From Myxococcota bacterium (GTDB taxonomy: Bacteria; Myxococcota_A; UBA9042; DTJE01), in NCBI GenBank assembly GCA_017994695.1, contig JAGOKF010000033.1, positions 1 to 39,715 of the forward strand: a stretch of DNA of 39,715 bases, given 5' to 3'. The notes beneath the pieces are model-generated. The model did not search any database. It was given only the letters and a program-made list of their open reading frames with translations, and was not told where the DNA came from. This document shows positions 1 to 9,217 of the stretch, piece after piece (position 1 is the first letter of the stretch; every line of letters begins with the position of its first letter). The translations under genes were made by a program, and so were the position numbers.

Positions 1-123
1 GCTCACGTGGACGCGGTGCGGCTGCTGGAGTTCCTGGACCTGTTCGTGCCGGTCTTCGCCGAGGACGTGCCGGCGACCAGCATCCTGCGGGAGTTCCTGG
101 GGGGGTCGGCCTTCAAGTACTGA
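1..123 (+). CDS. C-terminal end of an unidentified protein (partial)
   Basis: An open frame enters from the left edge and ends in TGA at 121-123, giving the last 40 residues, which close with Gly-Gly-Ser-Ala-Phe-Lys-Tyr. The next gene starts 10 bases later on the same strand with a GGGGGG-rich ribosome binding site in the gap, so the two could be co-transcribed. The fragment is mostly hydrophobic and acidic helix-like sequence with no motif I recognise. No function can be given without upstream sequence. Confidence 0.6.
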   Translation, partial: AHVDAVRLLEFLDLFVPVFAEDVPATSILREFLGGSAFKY

Positions 124-133
124 GGGGGGCGGG

Positions 134-2629
134 ATGAAACGGACCGGGACACGGCCGGGATGGTTTCTGGTGCTGGGGATCGCCGTGTCCTGCGGCGGCG
201 GGGAACCGGCGGACCCGGGAGGGCTCCGGGACGTGCCGCCGGAAGCCGCGGACACGGAGGACCTGGCGGGGGACGACGCGGCCGATCCGCGCCCCCAGGA
301 GGTCGGACCGGCGGACCCAGGACCGCCGGAGGAGGTCCCGGAAGAGGCGGGGTCGCCCGAGGACGCCGGGACGGAGGATTCCGGGGCGGTGGAAGTCCTG
401 CCGGACACCGCCGGGGAGGACTTCGGGGGGGACGAAGCGGGGGAGCCGGAGGCCGATCCGGGCCCCCCGACGGACCGGGACGGCGACGGCCTGTTGGACG
501 ACGAGGAGGCCCGCCTGGGAACGGACCCGGACCACCCCGACACCGACCGGGACGGGATCGGGGACGGGCAGGAGGTCCGGGAGGGCACGGACCCGACCAA
601 TCCCGCCAGCGCCTCGGCATGGCACCCGGAATGGACCGTCCGGCCCAGGCTCTTCTTCGGCCCGGAGGACATCGGGGACCTCCAGGGGCGCCTGGCGGCC
701 GCCGACGGAGGCCTGAAGGTGCTGGCGGACCGCCTCCGGGCCCAGGCGGCGACCCCGGCGCCGGTGCACCCCGAAGGCCTCTACGATTCGCGGATCACCC
801 AGTCCCAGGGCTGGCTGGCGGGCACGGCGGCCCTCCAGGGCCTCCTGCGGGACGACCCGGAGGCCGTCGACAAGGCCCTGGCGCTGGTGCGGGTCGCGCT
901 GCCGGACCCCTTCGACGGCACCGTCGAGGGGACCAAGTACAACCTGGAGGAGTCCGAGGCCCTGGTGCACCTGTGCACGGCCTACGACCTCCTGGCGGCC
1001 AGCCCCCTAGTTTCCCCGGAAGCGTTGCAGGAGGCCCGGGCGGCCCTGGTCCGGCGCATCGACACGTTCCGGGAGATGTGCCACGACGGGCCCTCGACGA
1101 TGATGCTGCTGACCTCCCGGAACAACCACGTGATGAAGTTCTTCGCGGCGCTGGGGATCTGCGCCCTGGCGGTCAACGACCGCCCCGAGGCCGCCCGGGA
1201 CCTGTCGGAGGCGATGACCGGCCTGGACTGGATGCTGCACCGGATGTCCACCCCCGAGGGGGCCTGGGGGGAGGGGTGGAACTACCTGGTCTACGGCGGG
1301 CAGTCCTGGGTCCCCTTCTTCCTGGCATGGCACCGCTACGCCCGGGGGGCGACGCTCCCCTTCTTCGGGGTGCCGGACGTCCAGTCGTCGGACTCCCCCC
1401 ACGCGGGGTGGGTGGTTCCCATCGAGGATTTCGCGGTGCAGCCGAGGACCCGGGCGGTCTTCGAGACGGCCCTGTGGGCCCTGCAGCCGGACCGGCGGAC
1501 CCCGCCGACCGACGATGGCAACCCGACGGTGCTGTTCGGGAACCTGGTGGCGCACCTGCTGGACGACCCGCGCTTCCTGTGGGCCTGGGCGACCCCGGAC
1601 CTGGGCTGGCCGGTGAACGGGCCCTTCGCAGCGGCGCTGGCCTCCTGGGACGGGACGCCGCCCCCCGCGACGCCGGGACTGGCGCTGGAAGGGTCCAGCC
1701 CGGGGGCGGGCTTCGCGGTCTTCCGGTCCTCCTTTGCCGCCGACGCGACCTGGCTGCTGCTCCAGGGGGAACAGGGGGCCGCCCGGGAGGCCGATCCGGG
1801 ACACGAGCACGCAGACGAACTGTCCTTCATCCTCTGGCACGGGGGCCGCCCGCTGCTGATCGACCCCGGCTACATCTACTACGCCGAGCACGACCGGGTG
1901 AAATATGCCAAGGATCACAACACGATCCTGGTTGACGGGGAGGGGTCCCCCTTCACGGAACTCTTTGGGACCGCGCTGTCGGTCGGGGCCGATGCCTTCC
2001 TGGACCCGATGGAACACCGGGGGCCCTTCTCGTGGACCGCGGTGGCCACCCGCTACCGGAACACGGACTTCCGCCGCCGGGTGATCCGGCTGCCGGGGCC
2101 TGCATTCGTCATCGAGGACCGGATCGCCGGGGATGGCGGGGACCACCGGTACACCTGGCTGCTGAACGGCATGGGAGGCGGGCAGGTTCCCGACGGGGAA
2201 TTCCGGCTGGAGCCTCCCGTTGCGGCCTGGCGCAACGGGCCCGTGGAGGTCCGGGTGGCGGTGCAAACCCCCGAGGGGGAGACGGTCTTCGACCACGCCC
2301 AGGAGGAGCACTGCCCGGGATGGGGGACCTGGCGCCTGCACGAGCGCCTGTCGGTCGAGGCGACGATGGGGTCCCGGGCGGGATTCCTGGCCCTGGCGAT
2401 CCCGGGCCGGGCGGGGGAGGCCGCGGGGACGGTGGAGGCGGTTCGCCCCGAGAACGGCGTCGTGGCGATGCGCTGGATCCGGGAGGACGTCGAGGTCCTG
2501 GCGGCCTGGAACCGCACCCCGCTGGACCGGACGGTGTCCCTCTGGGGGGGGGCGGTCGTGCTGCCGCCGGGGATCTGGATCCGGGTGGCCGGGAACGGGG
2601 GGGACGCAGAGGAACTGCGCCTGCCGTGA
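134..2629 (+). CDS. Heparinase II/III-like lipoprotein with Ca-binding (TSP3-type) linker
   Basis: 831 residues. Residues 1-20 form a lipoprotein signal with the lipobox ending at Cys20, followed by Gly-Gly-Gly. Residues about 22-112 are an extremely acidic, Pro/Gly-rich linker. Residues about 113-150 hold two Asp-rich calcium-binding repeats ([13 protein letters not shown] and [13 protein letters not shown]) of the thrombospondin type 3 kind. The rest resembles polysaccharide lyases of the heparinase II/III family: a helical toroid-like half, then a beta-rich half with the family's His-Ala-Asp segment ([20 protein letters not shown]) and a downstream [10 protein letters not shown]. Known members cleave uronic-acid polysaccharides by beta-elimination. 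The expected location is the cell surface or periplasm, tethered by lipid. ATG at 134 follows a G-rich Shine-Dalgarno. The substrate cannot be told from sequence. Confidence 0.85.
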   Translation: MKRTGTRPGWFLVLGIAVSCGGGEPADPGGLRDVPPEAADTEDLAGDDAADPRPQEVGPADPGPPEEVPEEAGSPEDAGTEDSGAVEVLPDTAGEDFGGDEAGEPEADPGPPTDRDGDGLLDDEEARLGTDPDHPDTDRDGIGDGQEVREGTDPTNPASASAWHPEWTVRPRLFFGPEDIGDLQGRLAAADGGLKVLADRLRAQAATPAPVHPEGLYDSRITQSQGWLAGTAALQGLLRDDPEAVDKALALVRVALPDPFDGTVEGTKYNLEESEALVHLCTAYDLLAASPLVSPEALQEARAALVRRIDTFREMCHDGPSTMMLLTSRNNHVMKFFAALGICALAVNDRPEAARDLSEAMTGLDWMLHRMSTPEGAWGEGWNYLVYGGQSWVPFFLAWHRYARGATLPFFGVPDVQSSDSPHAGWVVPIEDFAVQPRTRAVFETALWALQPDRRTPPTDDGNPTVLFGNLVAHLLDDPRFLWAWATPDLGWPVNGPFAAALASWDGTPPPATPGLALEGSSPGAGFAVFRSSFAADATWLLLQGEQGAAREADPGHEHADELSFILWHGGRPLLIDPGYIYYAEHDRVKYAKDHNTILVDGEGSPFTELFGTALSVGADAFLDPMEHRGPFSWTAVATRYRNTDFRRRVIRLPGPAFVIEDRIAGDGGDHRYTWLLNGMGGGQVPDGEFRLEPPVAAWRNGPVEVRVAVQTPEGETVFDHAQEEHCPGWGTWRLHERLSVEATMGSRAGFLALAIPGRAGEAAGTVEAVRPENGVVAMRWIREDVEVLAAWNRTPLDRTVSLWGGAVVLPPGIWIRVAGNGGDAEELRLP

Positions 2630-2635
2630 CGGGGA

Positions 2636-2679
2636 CCTCCCGGGAGGCCGCAACGGCGTCCTGGCGGCGTCCCAGGACG
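2636..2679. terminator. Hairpin pair between convergent genes, possible bidirectional terminator
   Basis: The 63-base gap between the converging lipoprotein and oxidoreductase genes holds a perfect 12-base palindrome (CCTCCCGGGAGG, 2636-2647). It also holds a perfect 8-bp stem with a 7-base loop (CGTCCTGG 2657-2664 with CCAGGACG 2672-2679). The position suits a bidirectional terminator. There is no T-run on either side, so intrinsic termination is inference. Confidence 0.4.
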
Positions 2680-2692
2680 GGGGCCGGAAGTG

Positions 2693-3679
2693 TCAGTCGC
2701 CCGGGATCAGCACCAGGGACCCGGCGGTCGCCCGGGACTGGAGGTCCCCCTGCGCCCGGGCGGCCTCGGCCAGGGGATACCGGCCGCCGATGGAAACCGC
2801 CAGGGTCCCGTCCCGGATCCGGTCGAAGAGGGCACCGGCCGATGCCAGCAGGTCCTCCCGCCGGGCGGTGTAGGTGAAGAGGGTGGGCCGGGTCAGGAAC
2901 AGGGACCCCTTCCGGGCCAGCACGGCGGGATCGAAGGGCGGCACGGGTCCCGAGGACTGTCCGTAGAGGGCCAGCAGGCCCCGGGGCCGCAGGCACTCCA
3001 GGGAACCCTCGAAGGTCTCCCGGCCCACGGAGTCGAAGACCACCGCCACTCCTTCCCCATCGGTCTCCCGGCGCACCCGTGCCACGAAGTCCTCCTCCCG
3101 GTAGAGGATGGGGACCTCGCACCCGTGGGCGGCGGCCAGGCGGGCCTTGCCGGGGCTCCCGACCGTGCCGAGGACCCGCAGGCCCAGGTGCCGGGCCCAC
3201 TGGCAGAGCAGGATCCCGACGCCCCCGGCGGCGGCGTGGACCAGCACGGGGTCGCCGGGTTGCAGGGGCCACAGGCGGCACAGCAGGTACTCGGCGGTCA
3301 TCCCCTTCAGCAGCGCCGCGGCGGCGGTGTCGAATGGGATGTCCGGGGGCAGGGGCACCAGCCGGTCCGCGGGGACGTTGCGGGCCTCGGCGTAGGCTCC
3401 CGGGAGGCCTCCGGCATAGGCCACCCGGTCCCCAACCCCCAGGCCGGCCACCCCGGGCCCCAGGGCCTCGACCACCCCCGCCGCCTCCAGGCCGAGGCCT
3501 GAGGGGAGCGAGGGCAGGGGATAGAGGCCCTCCCGGAAGTAGATGTCGATGAAGTTGACGCCGACCGCCCGGTGGCGCACCCGGACCTCCCCGGGGCCCG
3601 GGTCGGGCAGGTCCAGCACCTGCCAGCGGAGGACCTCGGGGCCTCCGTGGGCGGCGATGACGATGCCGTTGGTCCGCAT
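2693..3679 (-). CDS. NADPH:quinone oxidoreductase-type MDR protein
   Basis: 328 residues from the ATG at 3679 (MRTNGIVIAAHGGPEVLRW). This is the usual length of the QorA/zeta-crystallin branch of medium-chain dehydrogenases. It has the family's N-terminal GroES-like half (DLPDPGPGEVRVRHRAVGVN, then IDIYFREGLYP). The Rossmann half follows, with an AAAGGVGILLCQWA nucleotide-binding turn. The zinc-ligand cysteines of alcohol dehydrogenases are absent, as expected for quinone reductases. The family reduces quinones or other activated carbonyls with NADPH in the cytoplasm. The frame stays open upstream to 3748, but those residues do not resemble the family and would run into the divergent promoter region, so 3679 is preferred. 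It stands alone, divergent from the antiporter gene and convergent with the lipoprotein gene. Confidence 0.88.
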   Translation of the reverse strand: MRTNGIVIAAHGGPEVLRWQVLDLPDPGPGEVRVRHRAVGVNFIDIYFREGLYPLPSLPSGLGLEAAGVVEALGPGVAGLGVGDRVAYAGGLPGAYAEARNVPADRLVPLPPDIPFDTAAAALLKGMTAEYLLCRLWPLQPGDPVLVHAAAGGVGILLCQWARHLGLRVLGTVGSPGKARLAAAHGCEVPILYREEDFVARVRRETDGEGVAVVFDSVGRETFEGSLECLRPRGLLALYGQSSGPVPPFDPAVLARKGSLFLTRPTLFTYTARREDLLASAGALFDRIRDGTLAVSIGGRYPLAEAARAQGDLQSRATAGSLVLIPGD

Positions 3680-3795
3680 GGGATTCCCCGCCAGGGTCCG
3701 GGCCGGATTGTAGGGAGGCTTCCCCTCGAAGGAAAGGAGGACTACCATTCCGCGGCCTTCCGGCGCGAGGCCGGGAGCAATCGGAGGAGGCGACG

Positions 3796-5181
3796 ATGAT
3801 GCGGTCCGTCGGTCGGTTGCTGCTGCTGTGCGTGCTGGGGTCCTGGCCGCTCCCGGCCTGGGCCTCGGCCCCGGGCGCCTGGGTCCCCGAGGCCTGGTCG
3901 GTGGTCCCCTTCGGCCTGCTGCTGCTGGCCATCGCGGTGCTGCCCCTGGCGGTGCCCCACTTCTGGGAGCCGAACCGGAACAAGGGGATCGTGGCGGGGC
4001 TGCTGTCGGTTCCGGTGCTGGTCCTGACGCTGACCCAGGCCCCGGGGGCCCTCCTGCATTCCCTGGAGGAGTACCTGGGCTTCATCGTGCTGCTCTGGAG
4101 CCTCTACACCATCTCGGGAGGCATCCTGCTCCGGGGCAACCTGGTGGCCACCCCGAAGGTCAACACCGCCTTCCTGGCCATCGGGGCGGTGATGGCGAAC
4201 GTCTTCGGCACCACCGGGGCCTCCATGCTGCTGGTCCGCCCGCTGCTGCAGACCAACATGGAACGACGCCACAAGACCCACACCTTCCTGTTCTTCATCT
4301 TCCTGGTCTCCAACGTGGGGGGATGCCTGACTCCCCTGGGGGACCCGCCCCTCTACATGGGCTTCCTCCGGGGCATCCCCTTCACATGGACCCTGAACCT
4401 GTTTCCCGAGTGGCTGTTCATGACGCTGGCCCTCCTGGGGGTCTATTTCGCCTGGGAGACCCGGGCCTTCCGGAAGGAGCGGCCGACGGAGATGGCCGAG
4501 GAGGTGCTGGACTACGAGCCCCTCCGCCTGGAGGGGAAGATCAACCTGCTGCTGATTGCCGGCGTGCTGGCGACCATCGTCGTGTCGGGACAGGTGGACC
4601 TGGGCCCGGCGACACCCTTCCTCCGAGACGGGGTGATGGTGGCTCTGGGGCTCCTGTCGATGGTCCTGACGCCCCGGAAGGTCCGGGAGGACAACCGCTT
4701 CACCTTCGGGGCCATCATCGAGGTGGCGGTGCTCTTCCTCGGGATCTTCATCACGATGGTGCCGGCCCTGGCGCTGCTCCGGGCCAAGGGAGCGGACCTG
4801 GGGGTCACCGATCCCTGGCAGTTCTTCTGGGCGACCGGGTCCCTGTCCTCCTTCCTGGACAACACGCCCACCTACCTGACCTTCCTGGAACTGGCCCAGG
4901 GGACCCTGGGGGCCGCCCAGGCGCCGGACCTGCTGGCGACGGAGGCGGGGGCCTTCGTGCTGAAGGCCATCTCGCTCGGGGCGGTCTTCATGGGGGCGAT
5001 GACCTACATCGGCAACGGTCCGAACTTCATGGTGAAGGCCCTGGCCGAGGAGCGGGGGCCGACCCGGGTGCCGATGCCCTCCTTCGGCGGCTACCTGGTC
5101 TATTCCTGCGCGATCCTGCTGCCCCTCTTCGCCCTGACCACGGTGTTGTTCCTGATGCCCTGGTCCCCCCTGCGGTTCTAG
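3796..5181 (+). CDS. Na+/H+ antiporter-type (NhaD/CitMHS-like) membrane protein
   Basis: 461 residues with about a dozen hydrophobic segments. A cleavable-looking N-terminal signal (VLGSWPLPAWASA) precedes the first membrane span. The sequence resembles ion-transporter superfamily proteins usually annotated as sodium:proton antiporters or putative citrate transporters. Typical elements are the loop NVFGTTGASMLLVRPLL, the motif SNVGGCLTPLGDPPLYMGFL in the first half, and SSFLDNTPTYLTFLELA plus MTYIGNGPNFMVKALAEE in the second half. These two related hairpin-loop regions fit the inverted-repeat architecture of the superfamily. It would sit in the inner membrane exchanging Na+ (or an organic anion) with H+. 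ATG at 3796 or 3799 follows GGAGGAGG. The transported ion is not certain from sequence. Confidence 0.8.
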   Translation: MMRSVGRLLLLCVLGSWPLPAWASAPGAWVPEAWSVVPFGLLLLAIAVLPLAVPHFWEPNRNKGIVAGLLSVPVLVLTLTQAPGALLHSLEEYLGFIVLLWSLYTISGGILLRGNLVATPKVNTAFLAIGAVMANVFGTTGASMLLVRPLLQTNMERRHKTHTFLFFIFLVSNVGGCLTPLGDPPLYMGFLRGIPFTWTLNLFPEWLFMTLALLGVYFAWETRAFRKERPTEMAEEVLDYEPLRLEGKINLLLIAGVLATIVVSGQVDLGPATPFLRDGVMVALGLLSMVLTPRKVREDNRFTFGAIIEVAVLFLGIFITMVPALALLRAKGADLGVTDPWQFFWATGSLSSFLDNTPTYLTFLELAQGTLGAAQAPDLLATEAGAFVLKAISLGAVFMGAMTYIGNGPNFMVKALAEERGPTRVPMPSFGGYLVYSCAILLPLFALTTVLFLMPWSPLRF

Positions 5182-5327
5182 GTCCCCCGGCACCCGGCGC
5201 TCCGGCAATCCAGGCCCGGGATCGGGCGCCTCTTCAGGGAGCCGGACCCGGGCCCGGAGTTCCGGGGAACCGGTGGTGCCCCTGCGGGATGCATGGTAGA
5301 TTCGGGCCTCCCAATCAGGGGCATCGA

Positions 5328-6305
5328 ATGAACGGGACGTTCCGCCGCTGTTCCCGGGCCGTGGTCCCGACCCGGGACGTGCGAACGACTTCGCCAGCGT
5401 CCCGGGCCACCGGGATCCTCGGCCTGATTCTTGTGGTCGCAGGATCGGGTTGCTCCGGGAAACCCCAGGCGAAACCCGCTGCCGACGACGGGGACGACCC
5501 GCCGGCAACGGGGGCGACCGCAACCGTTCCCGCTCCGGCACCGGAACCCGTGCCGGTGTCCGCCGAGGAAACGCCTCCGCCTGCCGACCGTCGAAGGACC
5601 GACCCCCTGTTTCGGCCCCACACCTACTGGGAGTACCAGGCCCGCACCGGGATGTCCGCAGCCGAGCGCGTGGCGACTGCGGAGCATCTGAGGGGACCGG
5701 TCGTCCGGAACATGTCCCAGGACGCCCACGTGGCGTTCCCGCCGGCCCATCTGCTGTTCCGGGTCTTCAAGGAAGAGAGGGACCTGGAGGTCTGGGCGGC
5801 TTCCCGGCCCGAGGATCCCCTGAAGCACCTGGCGACCTACGAGATCTGCTACGCGAGCGGCGTCGCGGGACCCAAGAACCGGGAGCATGACCGCCAGGTC
5901 CCCGAGGGCTTCTACCAGATCACCTCCCTGAACCCGGCCAGCGCCTACCACCTGTCCCTGCGGGTGAACTACCCGAACGCCTGGGACGCCCGAAGGAGCA
6001 GGGCCTCGAGGCTGGGAGGCGACATCATGATCCATGGAAACTGTGTGTCCATCGGATGCATGGCCATGTCCGACGAGCGCATCGAGGAGATCTGGGTGAT
6101 GGCCCAGGCCACACGACGCAACGGCGGCGTGATGGACGTCCACATCTACCCCGGTCGTGACCTGGACCGCTTCATCGGGAGCGTCCAGGACAGGGACCCG
6201 CATCTGGCCTCCTTCTGGCGGTCGCTGAAGGCGGGCAACGACCTCTTCGAGAAGACCCGGCGGGTGCCTCGCCCGGGAAACCGCGACGGGGAATACGTCT
6301 TCTGA
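5328..6305 (+). CDS. YafK/DpaA-like L,D-transpeptidase-family lipoprotein
   Basis: 325 residues. A hydrophobic segment ends in Gly-Ser-Gly-Cys42, a plausible lipobox, followed by a Pro/Ala-rich linker (about 43-95). The catalytic YkuD domain carries the signature HGNCVSIGCMAM, with His236, Ser241 and the expected nucleophile Cys244. The HGNCVSIGC...IEEIW form is that of the YafK (DpaA) subgroup. The E. coli member acts on meso-DAP links in the cell wall, including detachment of Braun lipoprotein. Other family members form 3-3 peptidoglycan cross-links. The expected location is the outer-membrane or periplasmic face. ATG 5328 was chosen because the long upstream extension of this frame is only the shadow of the antiporter gene. 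The signal segment starts unusually far in (residue 29), so a later start is possible. Confidence 0.82.
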   Translation: MNGTFRRCSRAVVPTRDVRTTSPASRATGILGLILVVAGSGCSGKPQAKPAADDGDDPPATGATATVPAPAPEPVPVSAEETPPPADRRRTDPLFRPHTYWEYQARTGMSAAERVATAEHLRGPVVRNMSQDAHVAFPPAHLLFRVFKEERDLEVWAASRPEDPLKHLATYEICYASGVAGPKNREHDRQVPEGFYQITSLNPASAYHLSLRVNYPNAWDARRSRASRLGGDIMIHGNCVSIGCMAMSDERIEEIWVMAQATRRNGGVMDVHIYPGRDLDRFIGSVQDRDPHLASFWRSLKAGNDLFEKTRRVPRPGNRDGEYVF

Positions 6306-6312
6306 GTCGTTG

Positions 6313-6380
6313 GGCCCGATGTCAGACCCAGCAGCGATGGGTCAACCCGGCCTGGAGGGCCGGTGGCGTTGCATCGGGCC
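6313..6380. ncRNA. Three-way-junction RNA-like element between convergent genes
   Basis: The 167-base gap between the transpeptidase and tilS contains three nested perfect stems. The outer 9-bp stem is GGCCCGATG (6313-6321) with CATCGGGCC (6372-6380). Inside are a 6-bp hairpin, GACCCA/TGGGTC (6325-6330 with 6338-6343), and a 6-bp hairpin, CCGGCC/GGCCGG (6347-6352 with 6358-6363). Three-base linkers separate the first three helices. It could be a small structured RNA or an elaborate transcription stop. It lacks T-loop and anticodon features and is not a tRNA. Transcription is not shown. Confidence 0.35.
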
Positions 6381-6472
6381 AGGATGGGAACCCGGCGGTC
6401 ACCGATCGGGCGGACTCGACACGTCATGTCGGACCGGCGAGTCTCACGGAGTCCGTCCTCCCGGGGATCTTC

Positions 6473-7516
6473 CTAGCCCTTGTCACGGAGTGGCGGGTTC
6501 GAGGAGGCGGTCCCGGCCCGGGCGGGACGGCGCCGGGACCCCGGCGGCGGAAGGTCCTCGGGTTCGCGCCACAGGCGGACCACCGGTCCCTCCCGCCGGG
6601 CGATCACCCGGCCGGGAAGGTGGGCCTCGGCGACCCCGGATCCCGACCACAGGCGGACCAGGGCCTCGAGGTGGGCCCGGGACAACCCCCGGACTTCTCC
6701 GGTGAGGGCCACCCAGGCCTCGCGCATCCGGTAGGCCCGCAGGGCCTCCGGCAGAGCCGGATCCAGGGGAACGGCCACCTCTCCGGGACGACCCAAGGCG
6801 GCGTCCGAGGACGGTCCGCCGGGCAGGGCGAGGGCCTCCAGGTCCTCGGCCAGTGCCTCCAGGGCGAAGTCGATGCGGGGGTTGAGATCCCGGAGCAGGG
6901 GAAGCACCTCGCCCCGGACGCGGTTGCGCAGGAACCGGCGGTCGGAGTTGGAAGGGTCCTCCCGCCAGGCCAGGCCCCGGGACCGGAGGAAGTCCCGGAC
7001 CTCCTCCCGGGTGGCGCAGAGCAGCGGCCGCACCACCCCCTCCCGGGTGGCCGGGAGGATCCCCGCCAGGCCCAGGGGGCCCGAGCCCCGGAGGAGGCGC
7101 AGGATCACCGTTTCGGCCTGGTCCGTGGCCGTGTGTCCCGTCGTGATGCGGGTCGCTCCCGCCTCCCGGGCCATGTCGTGCAGGGCCTCGTAGCGCTTCT
7201 CCCGGGCAGCCTGCTCGGGGGACTGTCCCCGGGCTTCGCAGCGGATCTTGCGAAGCAGGAAGGGAAGGCCCAGAGACCGGGCCAGGTCCCCCACGAACTC
7301 CGCGTCCTCGGCCGCCGTGGCTCGGAGACCGTGGTCCACGTGCCCGGCCACCAGCTCCACGGCCAGGACCCGCCGGAGGTCCGCCAGCAGGTGCAGCAGC
7401 GCCACGCTGTCGGCGCCCCCGGAAACCGCCGCCAGCACCCGGTCGCCGGTGCGCAGCAGTCCCCGGGTCCGGCAGTACTCCGTCACCCGTTGCGGCAGTT
7501 GACGCTTCCGGGTCAT
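6473..7516 (-). CDS. tilS: tRNA(Ile)-lysidine synthase
   Basis: 347 residues. The PP-loop ATPase signature SGGADS lies at residues 32-37 (AAVSGGADSVALLHLL). It is followed by GHVDHGLR, GHTATDQAETVILRLLRGSG and DPSNSDRRFLRNRVR, all characteristic of TilS. The enzyme ligates lysine to C34 of the AUA-reading tRNA(Ile), using ATP, in the cytoplasm. The length suits the short bacterial forms with a reduced C-terminal domain. The ATG at 7516 overlaps the upstream gene's TGA as ATGA (7513-7516), so the two should be translationally coupled. The frame is open far upstream through that gene, but homology starts near this ATG. Confidence 0.93.
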   Translation of the reverse strand: MTRKRQLPQRVTEYCRTRGLLRTGDRVLAAVSGGADSVALLHLLADLRRVLAVELVAGHVDHGLRATAAEDAEFVGDLARSLGLPFLLRKIRCEARGQSPEQAAREKRYEALHDMAREAGATRITTGHTATDQAETVILRLLRGSGPLGLAGILPATREGVVRPLLCATREEVRDFLRSRGLAWREDPSNSDRRFLRNRVRGEVLPLLRDLNPRIDFALEALAEDLEALALPGGPSSDAALGRPGEVAVPLDPALPEALRAYRMREAWVALTGEVRGLSRAHLEALVRLWSGSGVAEAHLPGRVIARREGPVVRLWREPEDLPPPGSRRRPARAGTASSNPPLRDKG

Positions 7517-8301
7517 CGTGCGGTCCCCTCGGCCGGGGCCCTGGCTGGGGTCTCGGGCCGGGGCAGGCAGGCATCCGCGGGGGCCGCCAGGGAACGGTCG
7601 GTCCGCTGGGGATGGCCCCGGACGACCAGCCCTGCCAGCGCGCCGGCCTGGTCGAAGACCAGCGTTCCGGACGGCAGGCGCCCGGCGACGGCAAAGAGGC
7701 CCGGGAACGGGGAGGCCTCGGCGCCCAGGGAGACCGTCGGGCTCAGCACCGGTTGGTCCGGCAGGCTCGGCAGCACCAGGAAGAGCCCCCGTCCCCGTTC
7801 CCGCGACGACGCCGGGGCTGTTGGGACCCGTGGCCAGGTCCTGCAGGGTCCCTCGCAGGGCAGGCGGGCCACCAGCGCATCGGCGTCCCGATCCTTCACC
7901 GCCGCCGTGGTCTCCCGTCCATCGGGGCCCGTCAGCCGGGCCACGGAAGCCCCCTCCAGGAGCAGCATCGCCGTGCACAGCAGGTCCCCGTCCACCCGGA
8001 ACGCCTGGCCGAACTGCGTCGGGGTCAGCCCCGGCTCCTCCAGGTCCGAGGCCCGGGGCCGGGACTCCAGCAGGATCACCCGGCGCCACAGGAGTTCCCT
8101 CAGGCGGTTCTCGTCCTCCATCGTCAGGGGCATCCAGGGGTCCAGGGAGGTCGCCTCCAGGGGGTGCGCCTCCCGGGGACCCGCCTCCGGGGCGGGGGCC
8201 GGTCCTCCGGCCGGTGGCTCCGGGGAGGGGACCTCGCCCCCTGCCGCCGGTGGCCACCCGGCCAGTCCCAGGCATAGCATCGCCAGGGCCATGCGTTTCA
8301 T
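7513..8301 (-). CDS. Secreted protein resembling a degenerate HtrA/trypsin-fold domain
   Basis: 262 residues with an N-terminal signal peptide (MKRMALAMLCLGLAG, probable cut after PPAAG) and a Pro/Ala-rich stretch to about residue 50. I do not recognise a named family. The middle resembles the start of HtrA-type serine proteases: VDGDLLCTAMLLLEGASVAR, then a PDGRE segment, then RDADALVARL, in the order of 'GDGxxLTNxHVVxGA / DGRxxxAxVxxxDxxxDLAxL'. The catalytic His of that motif is missing. Near the end, GTLVFDQAGALAGLVVRG resembles the strand pair after the catalytic Ser, which is also absent. I infer an inactive trypsin-fold domain, possibly a binding protein in the periplasm. It overlaps tilS by the four bases ATGA. 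Confidence 0.55.
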   Translation of the reverse strand: MKRMALAMLCLGLAGWPPAAGGEVPSPEPPAGGPAPAPEAGPREAHPLEATSLDPWMPLTMEDENRLRELLWRRVILLESRPRASDLEEPGLTPTQFGQAFRVDGDLLCTAMLLLEGASVARLTGPDGRETTAAVKDRDADALVARLPCEGPCRTWPRVPTAPASSRERGRGLFLVLPSLPDQPVLSPTVSLGAEASPFPGLFAVAGRLPSGTLVFDQAGALAGLVVRGHPQRTDRSLAAPADACLPRPETPARAPAEGTAR

Positions 8302-8422
8302 GGGCGACAGCGTAGCCGATCCGGTCCCGAATGGGGACAGTCACCCCGAAGTTCAACCCGATTTTGCGAATTGCCGGAACGCGGCACTGGAAGGATCGGG
8401 AAGAATCGCGGTGACGAAACCT

Positions 8423-9217
8423 TCAGGTCCCTTCCCAGAAGAACTCCTCGTAGGGGTCCTGGAGCACCTGCTGGACCGTGTCGTATTCCCCCGACAGGCG
8501 GGCCGCCGCCGCCTCGTCCACCACGACGAAGACGTGGGGGTGCATCTGGAGCACGCTGGCGGGGCACTGGGCGGTGACCGGCCCTTCGACCATCTGCTCC
8601 ACCGCCCGGGCCTTCGAGGACCCCGTGGCGATCAGCAGGATCATCCGGGCCTCCAGGATGGTCCCGATCCCCATCGTGATCACGTAGCGGGGCACGCTGT
8701 CCGGGTCCCCGAAGTCCGGCGTGTTGGCCAGGATGGTGTCCTGGCTCAGGCGCTTCACCCGGGTCCGGGAGGCCAGGCTCGACCCCGGCTCGTTGAAGGC
8801 GATGTGCCCGTTGCGACCGATCCCCAGCAACTGCAGGTCGATGCCCCCGGCCCGGCGGATGTCCTCCTCGTAGCGGGAGCAGGACTCCAGGATCGGCTCG
8901 TGGTTGCCGTCGGGGATGTGGACCCGTTCGGGCGGGATGTCCACGCCCTCCACGAAGTTCCACCGCATGTAGGAGTGATAGGAGGCCGGGTGATCCAGGT
9001 TCAGGTTCACGTATTCGTCGAGGTTGAACGACGTGCACCCGGCGAAGGAGACCTCTCCCTTCCGGTGGCGGTCCACCAGGTCCCGGTAGAAGCCCAGCAT
9101 GGTCCGTCCCGTCGCCAGGCCCAGCACCAGGCGGGGATTCGCGGAAACCTGGCGCACGACGAAATGGGCTCCAAAACGGCAGGCCTCCGTCTCGTCTCTG
9201 GCCCGGATGACCTTCAT
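8423..9217 (-). CDS. nagB: Glucosamine-6-phosphate deaminase
   Basis: 264 residues, the normal length. Family signatures are LGLATGRTMLGFY, NLDEYVNL (Asp67 aligns with the catalytic base of the E. coli enzyme) and GIGRNGHIAFNEPGSSLASR (His138 and Glu143). Asn136 sits where the E. coli enzyme has Asp141; to my knowledge this is common among other bacterial NagB proteins. The enzyme converts glucosamine-6-phosphate to fructose-6-phosphate plus ammonia, joining amino-sugar salvage to glycolysis. The ATG at 9217 has a strong GGAGGGA ribosome binding site. It lies downstream of secF with a 52-base gap, so it may be read through from the sec operon. No other amino-sugar gene is nearby. Confidence 0.93.
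   Translation of the reverse strand: MKVIRARDETEACRFGAHFVVRQVSANPRLVLGLATGRTMLGFYRDLVDRHRKGEVSFAGCTSFNLDEYVNLNLDHPASYHSYMRWNFVEGVDIPPERVHIPDGNHEPILESCSRYEEDIRRAGGIDLQLLGIGRNGHIAFNEPGSSLASRTRVKRLSQDTILANTPDFGDPDSVPRYVITMGIGTILEARMILLIATGSSKARAVEQMVEGPVTAQCPASVLQMHPHVFVVVDEAAAARLSGEYDTVQQVLQDPYEEFFWEGT

Noticed and set aside
1007-2653. 548-codon reverse frame opposite the heparinase-like gene
   Set aside because: Pro/Arg/Gly-rich shadow frame with no motif; the forward gene is well supported.
6313-6380. tRNA gene at the cloverleaf-like element
   Set aside because: The outer stem is 9 bp, only two inner hairpins exist, and there is no T-loop GTTC or anticodon arm.
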